Below are positions 22,015 to 33,142 of a stretch of 64,000 nt of DNA, one piece after another. The DNA is taken from NCBI GenBank assembly GCA_014898425.1, contig RCSZ01000003.1:2046001-2110000 (forward strand). Reading direction: 5' to 3'. Below the pieces are notes generated by a model. That model searched no databases. It saw only the letters and a program-made list of their open reading frames with translations, and had not been told where the DNA came from. The first letter of the stretch is position 1, and each line of letters starts with the position of its first letter. This stretch comes from Botryotinia globosa (lineage: Eukaryota; Ascomycota; Leotiomycetes; Helotiales; Sclerotiniaceae). A program made the position numbers and the translations under genes.

Positions 22015-23263
22015 ATGGAAGGTCTATTTTTCAATGTTCAGAATGGGTAAGGTTTCAAAATCACGACTTGCACCATCAACAACTAATACTTTCGTAGCTA
22101 TATCGAGGGTATCGTCAGAGGTTATCGCAACGGACTCTTGACTGGCCAGAACTATAATAATTTGATTCAATGCGAGACCATCGATGGTAAATAATTTTCT
22201 CCTGTACATCAAATACAATTAGTAACGAAGGGCTAGATCTTAAGCTTCAACTTGGGCCAGCGTATGGCGATTTCCTAGCATCACTTCCACCTAATCCTTC
22301 AACATCTACCCTCGCTGCCAAAACGACCGACAAACTCATCTCCGAATTTCGATACCTACGCGCAAATGCGGTTGGCTCACTTGCAAAGTTTATGGACTAC
22401 CTCACGTATGGATACATGATCGACAATGTAGCCCTTTTGATTACTGGTACTCTCCATGAAAGAGATACCCGAGAACTACTTGAACGATGCCATCCTCTTG
22501 GTTGGTTCGAAACTATGCCTGTCTTGTGTGTGGCTACAAACATAGAAGAGTTATACAACAGTGTCTTGATTGAAACCCCATTGGCGCCCTACTTTAAGGG
22601 GAGTTTGAGTCACCAAGATTTGGATGAGCTCAACATTGAGATTGTCCGCAATACGTTGTATAAAAACTACCTAGAGGACTTCTACAACTTTGTCAATACC
22701 GACCCAGAAATGGCCAACACTCCGACAGCCGAAGTTATGTCTGAGATGCTTGAATTCGAAGCCGATAGAAGAGCTATCAACATCACCCTCAACTCTTTCG
22801 GCACAGAGCTGTCAAAGAAAGACCGCCAAAAGCTATACCCAAGCTTTGGGCGCCTTTCTCCATCAGGAACGATTTTGCTTTCGAGAGCAGAGGATATAGA
22901 AGGTGTTAGACTTGCTGTTGAGGGAGTTAGTGATTACAAGGGTTATTTTGATGCCACGGGAATGGGCCAGAGCACCACGGGAGCAGGCAACATGAGTGGG
23001 GGAGCTGGTGGTAATGAAAAAAGTTTAGAAGATCTGTTTTACCAAAAGGAGATGGAAATTTCCAAAGGTGCATTCACAAGACAATTCACCTTTGCTATTG
23101 TCTATGCATGGGTCAAGTTGAGAGAACAGGTATGTGTATTCTTCGTAAGCTGCTAACTAATGGACACTGACATTCACAGGAAATTCGCAACATCACCTGG
23201 ATCGCCGAGTGTATAGCACAAAACCAAAAGGAACGAATCGGCAACTACATCAGTGTATTTTAG
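22015..23263 (+). CDS. vma6: V-type ATPase V0 subunit d (Vma6)
   Basis: There are four exons: 22015-22046, 22098-22186, 22237-23129 and 23180-23263, giving 365 aa, close to the usual length. The start MEGLFFNVQNGYIEGIVRGY and IQCETIDDLKLQL are diagnostic of the family. FMDYLTYGYMIDNVALLITGT, CHPLGWFETM and the end AQNQKERIGNYISVF are also conserved. Subunit d caps the c-ring in the V0 sector and couples it to the central stalk of the vacuolar proton pump. Its 3' end is 187 bp from the convergent uS15m gene. A Gly/Ser/Thr-rich loop near residues 280-295 looks like a species-specific insertion. Confidence 0.96.
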
Positions 23264-23450
23264 GATGTGGATAAATATGTTACTAATAGTCTTTTCTTCA
23301 AACTTGACAGTTGGCTGTTGGGTCTTTGTATTGTTCTAGTTGGCGAGCTGGCGTAGGGAGATACGGATACTGATTTCAAAATTGCAAGACAAACTTTCAT
23401 ACCTTTCAGGATGTGTCCTTTGGGCATGGTGATATACATTTTGATATTAT

Positions 23451-24465
23451 TTACAGACTGATCTCCCCTTTCCATGTACCCTCTGTCAAGCCCAAGGTTG
23501 CGATCAAATTCTCCCATCTATCACTTCCCCGCTCCTTTTTCCTTAAATAGTTTAGCAGCTTCTGCCTCCTGTGGACCAACAGACGCAGATTTCTCTTATT
23601 AACTTTGTCCTTATTTCCCCGCTTCGATTCCAATTGATTTGCCAAGACCCTGATTTTTGTAGTCAAAATCGCAATCTGAACCTCAGAACTGCCGGTGTCA
23701 GGACCAGCTCTTGGTGTCTTCTCTGGCAGATCAGCGCCTTCGATAGCATCGCGCGTGGGTGCTCTGGGTCTCAATACTCCATCCGTCTGGTGGCGTCCAA
23801 ATGTATTTATGCACCTTACGATATTCGCTCTGGTCTTATCCTTCGAACTTGCGTTTTCTAAGCTTACGATACGTGCCAATGCTGCGGCTGCATTCGCATG
23901 AGCCTCCTCGTGCTGTTTCTTTGCCTGTTCCTCGGCGTGAACGTCTGCTAGATCCCGATTCTCGGCCAACAGAGGCTCTGTAAGGTAGTATGAATGCTGA
24001 ATGGCGCCTTGAAGTTCAGTTGTGGTCAAGAAGTGATTCAAAAGAACATTGTCGACATTTTTTATTTTTGCACCCTCTCCAGAACCTTTGGTTATAGTCG
24101 CATCGAGTTTGACCATGGATCCTCCAACGTCATCAAGAGATTCTAGAAATGGTGTCGACACACCCCGTACCGGATCCCCCAATGATGATTCCCGCTCCTT
24201 CTTCAACACGGCCTGCCTTTCCAAATTGGACTGTTTTCTCTGTCTAGATTGTGCTAATGCGTAAGGATCTTTGTGCGCTCTCCGCTGGGCAAATGTAGCC
24301 GCATTAACTGCAGATGTGGTTGAGAAAGAGCATGTTGTTGAACTTGAGATCGGGCGAAAACACACTATTGTTACGATTAGATAAATTGATTCATGGATTT
24401 GTCGGTCTTTTCATCTTACAAGGAGTCGCACTCAATCGCGAAATGAGGGATATTCGAGGAGGCAT
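23451..24465 (-). CDS. Mitochondrial ribosomal protein uS15m (MRPS28-type)
   Basis: There are two exons, 24465-24420 and 24364-23451, giving 319 aa. The short first exon supplies MPPRISLISRLSATP, an Arg- and Ser-rich amphipathic start fitting a mitochondrial presequence. The S15 domain lies near residues 230-290: TGSSEVQIAILTTKIRVLANQ, KRNLRLLVHRRQKLLNYLRKK. The ~220-residue N-terminal extension is usual for fungal mitochondrial S15. The protein binds the small-subunit rRNA in mitoribosomes. It is divergent from the cytosolic S0 gene with 290 bp between the starts. Confidence 0.93.
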
Positions 24466-24755
24466 TGTAGATGTGTTTATAATCAAATCAACTCATTTAT
24501 TCCATCAGCCCAGTACTTTGCTCCCATCTGGATAAATTTCCGCGCTAACCCAAATCTAACTAGCGGAAAACGCACTCTGATGCCTTGTATCTAAGGCACT
24601 AATAACCAGGGTCAATTGACAATCTTGATTAGGGTTTCGCATACTTTTTTCTCGCACTATCGCAAAATTATTCTTCGTCCTCAGCAAATCGACAACTTTC
24701 GACAACCATCTTCCAAAGGTTTGACCAAATTCGACAACCACATCAAATCGCAAAG
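24466..24755. promoter_or_regulatory. Divergent promoter uS15m / RPS0
   Basis: This 290 bp stretch lies between the start of a mitochondrial and a cytosolic ribosomal protein gene. It contains ATTAGGGTTT at 24628-24637 (reverse complement AAACCCTAAT), a telo-box-like element that recurs in ribosomal protein promoters of several eukaryotes. A role here is inference. Confidence 0.55.
24628..24637 (-). promoter_or_regulatory. Telo-box-like element AAACCCTAAT
   Basis: A single copy lies 119 bp upstream of the RPS0 ATG. The motif is short and could be chance. I list it because of its place in a promoter shared by two ribosomal protein genes. Confidence 0.35.
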
Positions 24756-25775
24756 ATGGCACCTTCTCAACTCCCCGCGATTTTCAATCCTACCTCCCAG
24801 GATATTGAGCAGCTTTTGGCTGCTCAATGCCATTTGGGAGCCAAGAACTTGCAAGTTCACATGGAGCCATACCTCTGGAAGACTCGACCAGATGGAATCA
24901 ATGTTATCAACATTGGCAAGACCTGGTATGTTTGAACAGACCGAAATTTTATTGCGCCAGTTGAAAAATCTAGAATCTAACAAATTTCTTTTTACAGGGA
25001 GAAGATCGTCCTTGCTGCCCGTATCATCGCAGCCATCGACAACCCAGCTGATATCTGTGTTATCTCCGCTCGTCCTTACGGTCAACGTGCCGTCTTGAAG
25101 TTCGCCGCCCACACTGGTGCCGTCGCCATCGCTGGTCGTTTCACCCCTGGTAACTTCACCAATTACATTACCCGCTCCTTCAAGGAACCCCGCCTCATCA
25201 TTGTTACCGACCCACGTACCGATGCTCAAGCTATCAAGGAGGCTTCCTACGTTAACATCCCAGTTATCGCCCTTTGCGACACCGATTCCCCAACCGAGTT
25301 CGTCGATGTAGCTATCCCAACCAACAACAAGGGTCGTCACTCCATTGGTTTGGTTTGGTGGATGTTGGCCCGTGAGGTCCTCCGTCTCCGTGGTTCCATC
25401 GCTTCCCGTGAGGCTGAGTGGGATACCATGGTTGATTTGTACTTCTACCGTGACCCAGAAGCTGAGGAGAACAAGGAGGCTATTGAGGAGGCCAAGGCTC
25501 CAGGTGCTGATGAGGTATGTCATATATTCCAGATCGATTTTGAGAGATCTATCGCTAACTCGATCTCATAGGTCGGTGCCGCTGCTGTGGACCAAGGATT
25601 CGCAGGTGCTGGTGACTGGGAGGTCTCTGGTGCTACTGCTGGTGCATTCACTTCTGCTAGCAACACTGCTGCCGCTGGTGGAGCTTCATGGGATGCTGCT
25701 GAGCCATCTGACTGGGCTGCTGCACCAGCTGCTGCTGGACAAGAGTGGGCTGCTTCCGGTACTGAGCAATGGTAA
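24756..25775 (+). CDS. rps0: 40S ribosomal protein S0 (uS2)
   Basis: There are three exons: 24756-24925, 24998-25514 and 25572-25775, giving 296 aa. The start [20 protein letters not shown] is followed by the uS2 core ([108 protein letters not shown]). The eukaryotic C-terminal tail is Ala/Gly/Trp-rich and contains the WDAAEPSDW- and EWAAS-type repeats. S0 (yeast Rps0/Yst, mammalian RPSA) is needed for 20S pre-rRNA processing and 40S stability. Codons end mostly in C, as expected for very high expression. Confidence 0.97.
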
Positions 25776-26865
25776 ATGTCACACTACCCAACAAAAAATA
25801 ATTAAGATGTTTCCGCAATGAACTGTATTCCTTGGGGGTAAAATCTGAAAGCACTTATGAGGGAAAGATACTCGATTACCGTTCATGCGTCATGGTTTGA
25901 GAGGGAAAGCCCTGTGCGTTCAAAAGGAGTGGACTTGATCGTTATTCCGCTCTCAATGAAATGAGTCTCTGGTTGTGGCATGACGATCTCTGATTATCTT
26001 TGCAGAGGATTGATATTTTCGCTGTGATATGAAGCTTCGTCGTAATAAATGGAGCATGTCATAAAATCTAATCAAACGCATTGCAAAAATACATCGATCT
26101 CAGACCATGATCCAGTGTATTTGTGCATAATCCTCCTGCAGTTTCTTTTGTAAACCATGCCATTTCCTTTCACTCGATCTTGTAGTTCACCTCGACCGCG
26201 ACCAACCAGTACGCCTCTAAACCTCTAGAATCCGCTGGATGATTCGACATCCACTACCTGTAGTCCACTTCATAACTGCACTTATCCTATTGAATTACTG
26301 TTATAGTCAGTCATACGAAAGCTAGCTCCTGGTGAGTTTCAAAAGTTCTCCTGATGGCAAGCGAGGTTTATTTTGTAATCGTAAGTTCTCAAGAACTTCA
26401 GGTTGTGAGTAATTGCCCTTTAGGTGGGTATTTTGGGAAGCTCTCAAAAAGGAAACATGGAAACACAAGGGTGTTTTGGTATTTAATATGCCAAACACTC
26501 GGTCAGATGTAAGCGGATTTGAATAAGAATCAAATTGGCTATATTTTTAATGCGCATATTCAGAGTGTTTTGATGCAAATGATATGGTATGGTATGCTGA
26601 TAATTCTCTCCCGACATTATACATCGTTTGCATAGTATATGTATTACTCAATAAGATACACACTTAGTCCTCAAAGATTTTCCAACAAAACAAGCGTCGT
26701 TAGCCTACATTTCTGATATCCTGTGTTTCTTCTAACTATATACAATATTCATCACAACGATTCCAAGATCTAAAGTCTCAATTATGATTGACTTTCCGCG
26801 AGTCCATGTCGTCTGGTTTGTCCATGATTTATATATGTATACCTATGTACGCAAATGAACATCCT
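25776..26865. other. Intergenic, no gene seen
   Basis: About 1.1 kb lies between the convergent RPS0 and tripeptidyl-peptidase genes. It is moderately AT-rich with no open frame of note on either strand. It should hold two 3' UTRs. Confidence 0.45.
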
Positions 26866-29448
26866 CTAAGGAAGTGAGAGGTAGAGTTCAAGAAGTTTGG
26901 GGTAGTTGGGTGTTCCGAGACCTGTTTCACGGACGTTAGTACACCATTCTGGAATCATAAGATCTTATACTCTTATCAATCCAACAGTGGACAAAACACC
27001 AGAGAAAGATAGAGAAAAGCAAGACAAGACAAGAACACTCACCAGTAACGGGATCCCATCCCTCCACTGCCGTGAATCCAGCAGTGTCGCAACCTTGGTT
27101 ACCTCCACTAGTGATATCATTCAATACACCTGGATTGGCATACAAGACCGGGTTTACGAAGCCAATAGGCGCCTTGCCAGCATTGATACGCTCAGCGTTG
27201 ATTAAGGTAAAGATGGCGCCAACCACGGGAGCAGAAGCAGAGGTGCCGTAGACGAGAGAGAACACGCCGTCGACAGCAACAACGTAGTTTACGCCGTTGG
27301 CGGAGATGTCTGGGAAACCGCGGGTCACTTGGGAGTTGTTGTATTGGGCGGATGTGTAAGGTGGGAGATGCTCGGCAACTTGAGGGAGGTTAATGCGTGC
27401 TTTGGGGGTAAAAAGGTAGTATATGTGGATGGGGTTAAGACGGCCGTGGTATTCAAAGACTGAGTGTACTTACAGTAGGTTGCTAAGGCATCAGTTTGGT
27501 AGTCGGGAGTTGAGAAAACGTTGGAGAATCCTCCACCAGAATAGACTGAGAATTGTGATTAGTAAACATCAAGAGGATTGTCAGACCAATTGAGAAATGA
27601 CGGTACTTACTGACGGACTCAGCAGCCTCTTCTGGTTGAGTAACAGTAGCGTTTGGCTTGATTTGGGTGGCTCCGACAGCTGTAACATATGGACATGAGG
27701 CAGGGAACGAAGGGTTGAATGCTGTTGCAATTGTTAAGATGAGATTTTCCGACAACATATGAGACGAGACGACACACCGTTGCCAGCGCCACATGCGCCT
27801 CCATTGCCCGCAACACCGTAATCACCAGAAGAATACAAGACGGTGACACCTTGAAGACCCAGCTTAAGATATTCATTGCATTGACGAATCTCATAGGCGG
27901 GGGAAAGATTAGTCTCATCATAACCATAGGATGTGGAAATAACATTGGTAGCAGCGAATCCACCGCAGTTCGCAGGTCCTTGGTAATAGTAGCTGGTGTT
28001 GCCGTATGGATCAGGGTAGACGGCATCGTAATCTGGATCATCACCGCCATCTGTTGTACAATAGTGGCTATCGATAGCATCAAGGAAGTTGTTGAATGAA
28101 CCTCCCTGCGCAATGTCTCCAGTTTGATATAATGTTACCTCTTGAGGGTATGCAAGTGCCATCCCGTATTCGAGATCCAAGTCCTGGGCTGAATTAGGTG
28201 GGTAATATGAGTGAATGTCAGAATCAACTTACTGATTCTCCGTTATAGCTGAAGGACTCAACAATTGTCTGAAGAACACCTCCATCTATAGAATCGAAGA
28301 CAGGTCTAGACCCGACAAGTGCGGGAGAGAAGTTACCAAAGAACAGATCCAAATCTATACTTGATGTCAATATATGCAATATTAAATGGAAAGCAACACT
28401 TACCCCCAGGAAGATATGCCTGTGGCGTATATTCGACAATACCATATGAATCTATGAATGGTTAAATTTGATGTCATCAGCAGAGGGGCATACTTACTTC
28501 CTTCCGCAAAAGGAGCATCTGTTGGAAGCTCATACAAAGCTTGAAGACAATCGGGTGTGATGTGTGTATTACAAGTTGTCAACGCCGAAGCTTGTAGTTT
28601 AGCGTGTGATGTAGTGGAAATAATTTTGCCTTGCTTGGGTAATGATGGATCATTTGGTGATCCCACTCTGTGGCCTTTACCAATTGCCCTTCTGGCAAGC
28701 TGATCTTTCTGACGAGTACTCAAATCTCGCTTCTCCTTTTGAGGTACAACCTTTGCATCGAAGTGAAGTGTTGGTGTAATAAAATCAATGTGTTTGCGAA
28801 CGTTTTCAGGAACGCTATAGTCGTCACAAGCAGCGGCGGTTTGGCCACTTTCCGCATGTGTATAGGACTACAAGTTAGAGAATCAGTGATTGTCTAGCGG
28901 ATAGTATTTTGGGAAAAGACAAAAACCAGAGCTGTGGATGGACGAAGAGAGTTGTGATGGATATACATATGTAAAATCGAACACTGGTAGAAGCAAATGA
29001 GAGACGTAGTTGGACTTACGTAGTACTTAGTGTTGAGAAGAGACTCTGCTTCTGCAACAGTAACATTGGCATGAATCCAATTGAGACTTTGCGACTGCTT
29101 TACGCGGTCGCTTTTGATTCCATACTCTGCAAGCCATTGGGTTACTGCCCTAAGCGATTCAGCACTTGGGGCAAAGGTTTCAGCGACCTTCTTTGCACTC
29201 CAATGATTGCCAAAGTTTGGAGAAGATGGGTCGGAGACATCCATCAAGTATGCTTCGGCATTGTGCAAGTTGTTTTGGGTGATGGCAAATCGCATTGGGA
29301 GGCTTGAATCCGGGTGTAATGGATTCTCTCTACCCCAATTGCGAGGTGCTTGGTCTCTTCGCTCATGAACAACATATCTTTTCTGAGGAGCTGGAGCGGC
29401 AATCACTCCAGTCAAGAGACCGTATGCAACGATAAGTGAGAAATGCAT
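26866..29448 (-). CDS. Secreted tripeptidyl-peptidase, sedolisin family S53
   Basis: I resolve nine exons: 29448-29020, 28867-28498, 28451-28404, 28354-28233, 28183-27778, 27721-27611, 27545-27474, 27399-27043 and 26921-26866, giving 656 aa. A signal peptide (MHFSLIVAYGLLTGVIAAPAP) starts the protein. The pro-kumamolisin domain follows (PMRFAITQNNLHNAEAYL, SPNFGNHWSAKKVAETFAPS). The mature enzyme has the Glu/Asp region DLDLEYGMALAYP, YSSGDYGVAG near the oxyanion Asp, and the Ser motif GTSASAPVVGAIF. The C-terminus has GFTAVEGWDPVTGLGTPNY. S53 enzymes remove tripeptides at acid pH outside the cell. In plant pathogens they serve nutrition. The catalytic residues look intact. It is convergent with RPS0. 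Confidence 0.93.
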
Positions 29449-30503
29449 GATGTGAGCAAAAGGAAAATTCACTTGAGTTCTCAACCACTTGGGGAGAGCT
29501 CAAGTTCTTATGGAGCAATGAAAATAGCTATGGGGGCTTCCTTATCACCTACCATGTCTGGTAAATAACTGCGAATATCGGTACAGAGCTCTCTTCCTAG
29601 AGTGCTAAGAACCTGGGAAGTAACGTATTGCAAGGCTGCATGCAATGCTACATGTGTATTCAGGGGTGGTCAACAGGGTTATTGACACCATTCTTGCTCA
29701 TATTCGACTAGTATGTTAAGTAACTTGCAGCATTGATCAGATGCAATATCTCTATCTCAACCTACCTGCATGAGGGAAGACAGTAAAGGAAGGAGTTAAC
29801 ACAATGTGCATTACCTGCCTGATGAAGAATAGTTGGCAGGATGATAATCATAGTGAAGATGGAAATGAAAAGCCGGAAATGCTCCAACGGCTATGGCTTA
29901 CATGCAGAATGCAGAATGCAGAATGCAGAATGAATGTAACATGGCAATTAAAACAGAGGTAGACGGAAGATTTTACCCCTCCACTCATGTGTCGTGTGTT
30001 TTATTAGTAATCAAATCAGTAGCAGCCTTGCAACTGCCGATGAAGCTTGACATTATAAGATCTTCCAAAATCATTGGTTATTCATCTCCAGCAGAATGAA
30101 TCTCACTGGATAATATAATAAATAATTATATAATTTACGATTCAATATGAGTCTATTTTTATCTTATTGAGCTGGAGAATTAATTGATAGAAGGATCCTT
30201 TATGATTGGTCCATCATCAATTAGCCTTGCAGATGATCTCGGCGATCGAATTATAATTACGATATATGATTGGCCTAAAGAGAGGGACGATCCGCTCACA
30301 TCTATTCACTAACCCCATGTGGCTCACTCCCACCGTTAGCCTTATTACCTCAGCCTTACTCGTCATGGATTTTTCCCGTAACATCCAAATTCAAATTCAT
30401 GCATTCTAAAGCAATGTTTCAAACGAGGCATAATCATTGGAAAAGTCTGTTGAAGAATATACATCATCAGATACAATGAGAACATCTATTCCTACCTGAT
30501 ACT
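29449..30503. other. Divergent intergenic region, protease / OGFr-like gene
   Basis: About 1.05 kb holds the promoters of two divergent genes. It includes a GCAGAAT tandem repeat (29904-29931) and an AT-rich patch near 30110-30170. Short frames here carry no domain. Confidence 0.4.
29904..29931. repeat. GCAGAAT x4 tandem repeat
   Basis: Four perfect copies of a 7-base unit lie in the spacer between the secreted protease and the OGFr-like gene. Confidence 0.85.
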
Positions 30504-30512
30504 TATATAAAA
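30504..30512 (+). promoter_or_regulatory. TATA box of the OGFr-like gene
   Basis: TATATAAAA lies 76 bp upstream of the ATG at 30588. It is followed by a CA-rich, ATG-free leader, typical of fungal promoters. Confidence 0.55.
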
Positions 30513-30587
30513 TACAACGCTCAAGCAACGCCAAACACCCCACGAACTACAACATCATCACTCAACGATAGAGATAGATCAAGCAAC

Positions 30588-32205
30588 ATGTCTATTCTCG
30601 GGGATTTTGTCGGGCCACCCGAGATTGAAAGCCGTCTTGTATCTTTCTATCGAAACAAGACCCCGGACAATGCAGGTCGATTACTTTCGCACATTATGTC
30701 TTGGGATTATGAGAAGTTGGAGGATGTACACGACTACATTCAATGGCTGTTCCCTCTTCCAGAAGAGTCTATGTTTTCCGGTGCACCTTTGATTGATGAG
30801 AATGTCTTCAATGCGTTCCATGCATTCAATTCCTCCACCGAATTACGATGCCATCTCAAGGATTCTTTGATTAAAATGTTGGACTTCTATGGGTTTAAGT
30901 TCGCTGATGATTTGGATGGAAATGGTCTGCCTGTTGTAAGTTTTTCATCAATTCGGCAACCATAACTGATCGCAAAAGTCTAACATCTTCTCTCAGATAA
31001 TTAAATCATCCAATTTCTATGAAAGATGCTCCAATTGGCTTATCAGGAGAGATCACAACCATTTGAGAATCAGCAGAATCCTTCGCTCTCTTCGCGTTCT
31101 GGGATTAGAAGCAGAAGCAGCCGCATTCTATAAGGCATTGTCAGACATTGTTTACAACGGACATTCTCAAGTTGTTAGCTCTCAATCTGCGGAATTCTGG
31201 CGACGCGCTGCTGAGAGACCTTTACATTGGGCACCACATCTAACCGAGAGTGAATGTGCCAGAGATAAACAATGGAAAATAGGCCTAGATTTTTTAAAAG
31301 AATACGAAAGGTTCAACATGGCTAGAGATTTGCAAAAACAGCATGACGCAAAGAAGGCTCTTGAGGAAAAGAAAGAAGCAGAATTTCAAGCCACGAAAGC
31401 GCATATTGCTGCAGTCACCGCCGATCGAAAGAGGAAAATTAGTGGAGAGAGCAAGACTGCCCCGAAAAAGCGAGCTAGTATTTCTCAGGAAAGCAAAGGT
31501 CAAATTTCCGAACCTCAACGTTCTGAAAAAGAAGTTGCCGTTGTCGATGCACGTGAACCCATATCAGCACTGCAGGACGTCGTACAAGATGAAGCACCAC
31601 CAAACGAACCTAAGCCTTTCCAATCTCGGCCCACTAGGCCTGCGCTTTTTGAACTTGCACTTGCTGGGCCCAGGCATGTTGGACCCGAGCCTAAGGTTGA
31701 CCAACCCGAGCTTGAAGATCCTAGACCTAGGCCTGTTGAACCTGAGCTTATTCAACCTGAGCTTATTCAACCGGAGCTTATTCAACCGGAGCTTATTCAA
31801 CCGGAGCTTATTCAACGGGAGCTTATTCAACGGGAGCTTCTTCCACCCGCCCTTGCTAAATCCAAGCCTGAAGATCCCAGACCCAAGCTTGTTGAATCTG
31901 AGTTTATTGAGCCGGAGCTTCTTGCACTTACCCCTGCTAAACCCGGGATTGCTGCACCCGAGCATGCTGAGCCTAAGGATGGCCAACCTGAGCTTGAAGA
32001 CCCCAAACCTATGCCTGTTGAATCTGAGTTTGTTAAATCTGAGACTTTTGAACTCGCACTTGCTAAATCCAAGCTTGAAGATTCCAGACCTAAGCATGAC
32101 AAACCTGCCGATGGACATATGGAACGAAAGTCCTCGCAACGCGGTGAACAATCTGCAATTCACCAAATTCAACAATACCAGCTCATGTCTCCTCGCCAAC
32201 CTTGA
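30588..32205 (+). CDS. OGFr-domain protein with C-terminal repeats
   Basis: There are two exons, 30588-30935 and 30997-32205, giving 518 aa. The N-terminal ~210 residues match the opioid growth factor receptor conserved region: FYRNKTPDNAGRLLSHIMSW, LEDVHDYIQWLFPLPEES, LIDENVFNAFH, SLIKMLDFYGF, NHLRISRILRSLRVLGLEAEA, FWRRAAERPLHW. A charged coiled-coil stretch rich in KKALEEKKEAE follows. From ~residue 340 the tail is built of Pro/Glu-rich repeats, including about seven adjacent PELIQ/RELIQ pentapeptides encoded by a 15-bp tandem array, then longer imperfect ELALAKSKxEDPRP-type units. OGFr domains occur scattered in fungi; their function there is unknown. There is no signal peptide, and basic patches (PKKR) might be nuclear signals. 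Confidence 0.85.
31741..31845. repeat. 15-bp tandem array encoding PELIQ repeats
   Basis: Seven in-frame copies of a 15-base unit (CCNGAGCTTATTCAA and variants) lie inside the OGFr-like gene. Copy number is likely to vary between strains. Because the unit lacks stops in other frames it also opens long shadow frames on both strands. Confidence 0.9.
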
Positions 32206-33142
32206 TCGAGGTAAACTCATGTCTCACGAATCTCCTTTCCTTTTCCATTCTACTCTACACGCCATAAAAAATTTGATCTAGAGGATCTAGAGTTGACTGA
32301 TAGACACTGGGTGGTATACAAGTCGCGGCTGTCACACTATGGCGTTCTGGGCTACGTATTTCAGGGAGCGGAGTTTAAAGGGTCGAACTGGAGAGAGGTT
32401 AGAATATGGCGAAACTAAAATATACCCAAATTTTCTTTGTGGCTTCTGGCGGAAAGGGAAGAAATGCTTCTAGAAAGATATACACATATGGGATAGAGAT
32501 ACACAGATTAGAATAAAAAATGTGCCAATATGTTCTTCATCGAAGTCTGGAGAACATAATCTCATTCTCGTCTCGTACTGAAATTATAGCTGATGTGTGT
32601 ATATGTTGTAAATTAAATCAAATTAATCCATCGTTCTTGTCATGATACAGATAATGGCTATCATCATTCAGTGCCTACCTACCTACCTGTTTGCCTATAG
32701 AACCGAGTCCACTACTGTCCGAAACTTAAGATCTTCTACCTAACCTAATATATCGAAATGGGAATGCTGCATGCATGCAAGCATCCCATGGTTTCATGAT
32801 GTGCTAGAATAGATGATCGACTTTGATTTAGTATAGCAGTCACTTATAAACAAAACCACCGTTAGAAAAATATCAAAAAATGAAATACTCAAACTAGAAA
32901 TTTCCTTCTCCTCAGAATCTCATCTCCATTCACATTTATTCAAACCAACGAAAAAACGCAAAGATTTTAAAGTCTAAACATTTTTCCATTCTTCACAATT
33001 TATACTGACTCGTCTAGACTCGCATCTACAGTCTACCCTAGGTAGGTATTCGATATACCATCATCCTCACACCCTGATGATCAACCCTTCCTTTTCAACC
33101 CGCACCTTTCTATTGCATATTTTTTCTTCTGATCCCCATTCC
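32206..33142. other. Convergent 3' spacer, no gene seen
   Basis: About 0.94 kb lies between the ends of the OGFr-like gene and the M24 peptidase. It is AT-leaning with runs such as CCTACCTACCTACC near 32680. No frame here is convincing. Confidence 0.4.

Noticed and set aside
31343..32281. 312-codon + frame and a 218-codon minus frame (31564-32220) over the OGFr-like gene
   Set aside because: Both arise because the 15-bp repeat array lacks stops in several frames. The products are monotonous Leu/Asn/Ser or Arg/Leu repeats, while the chosen frame carries the OGFr domain.
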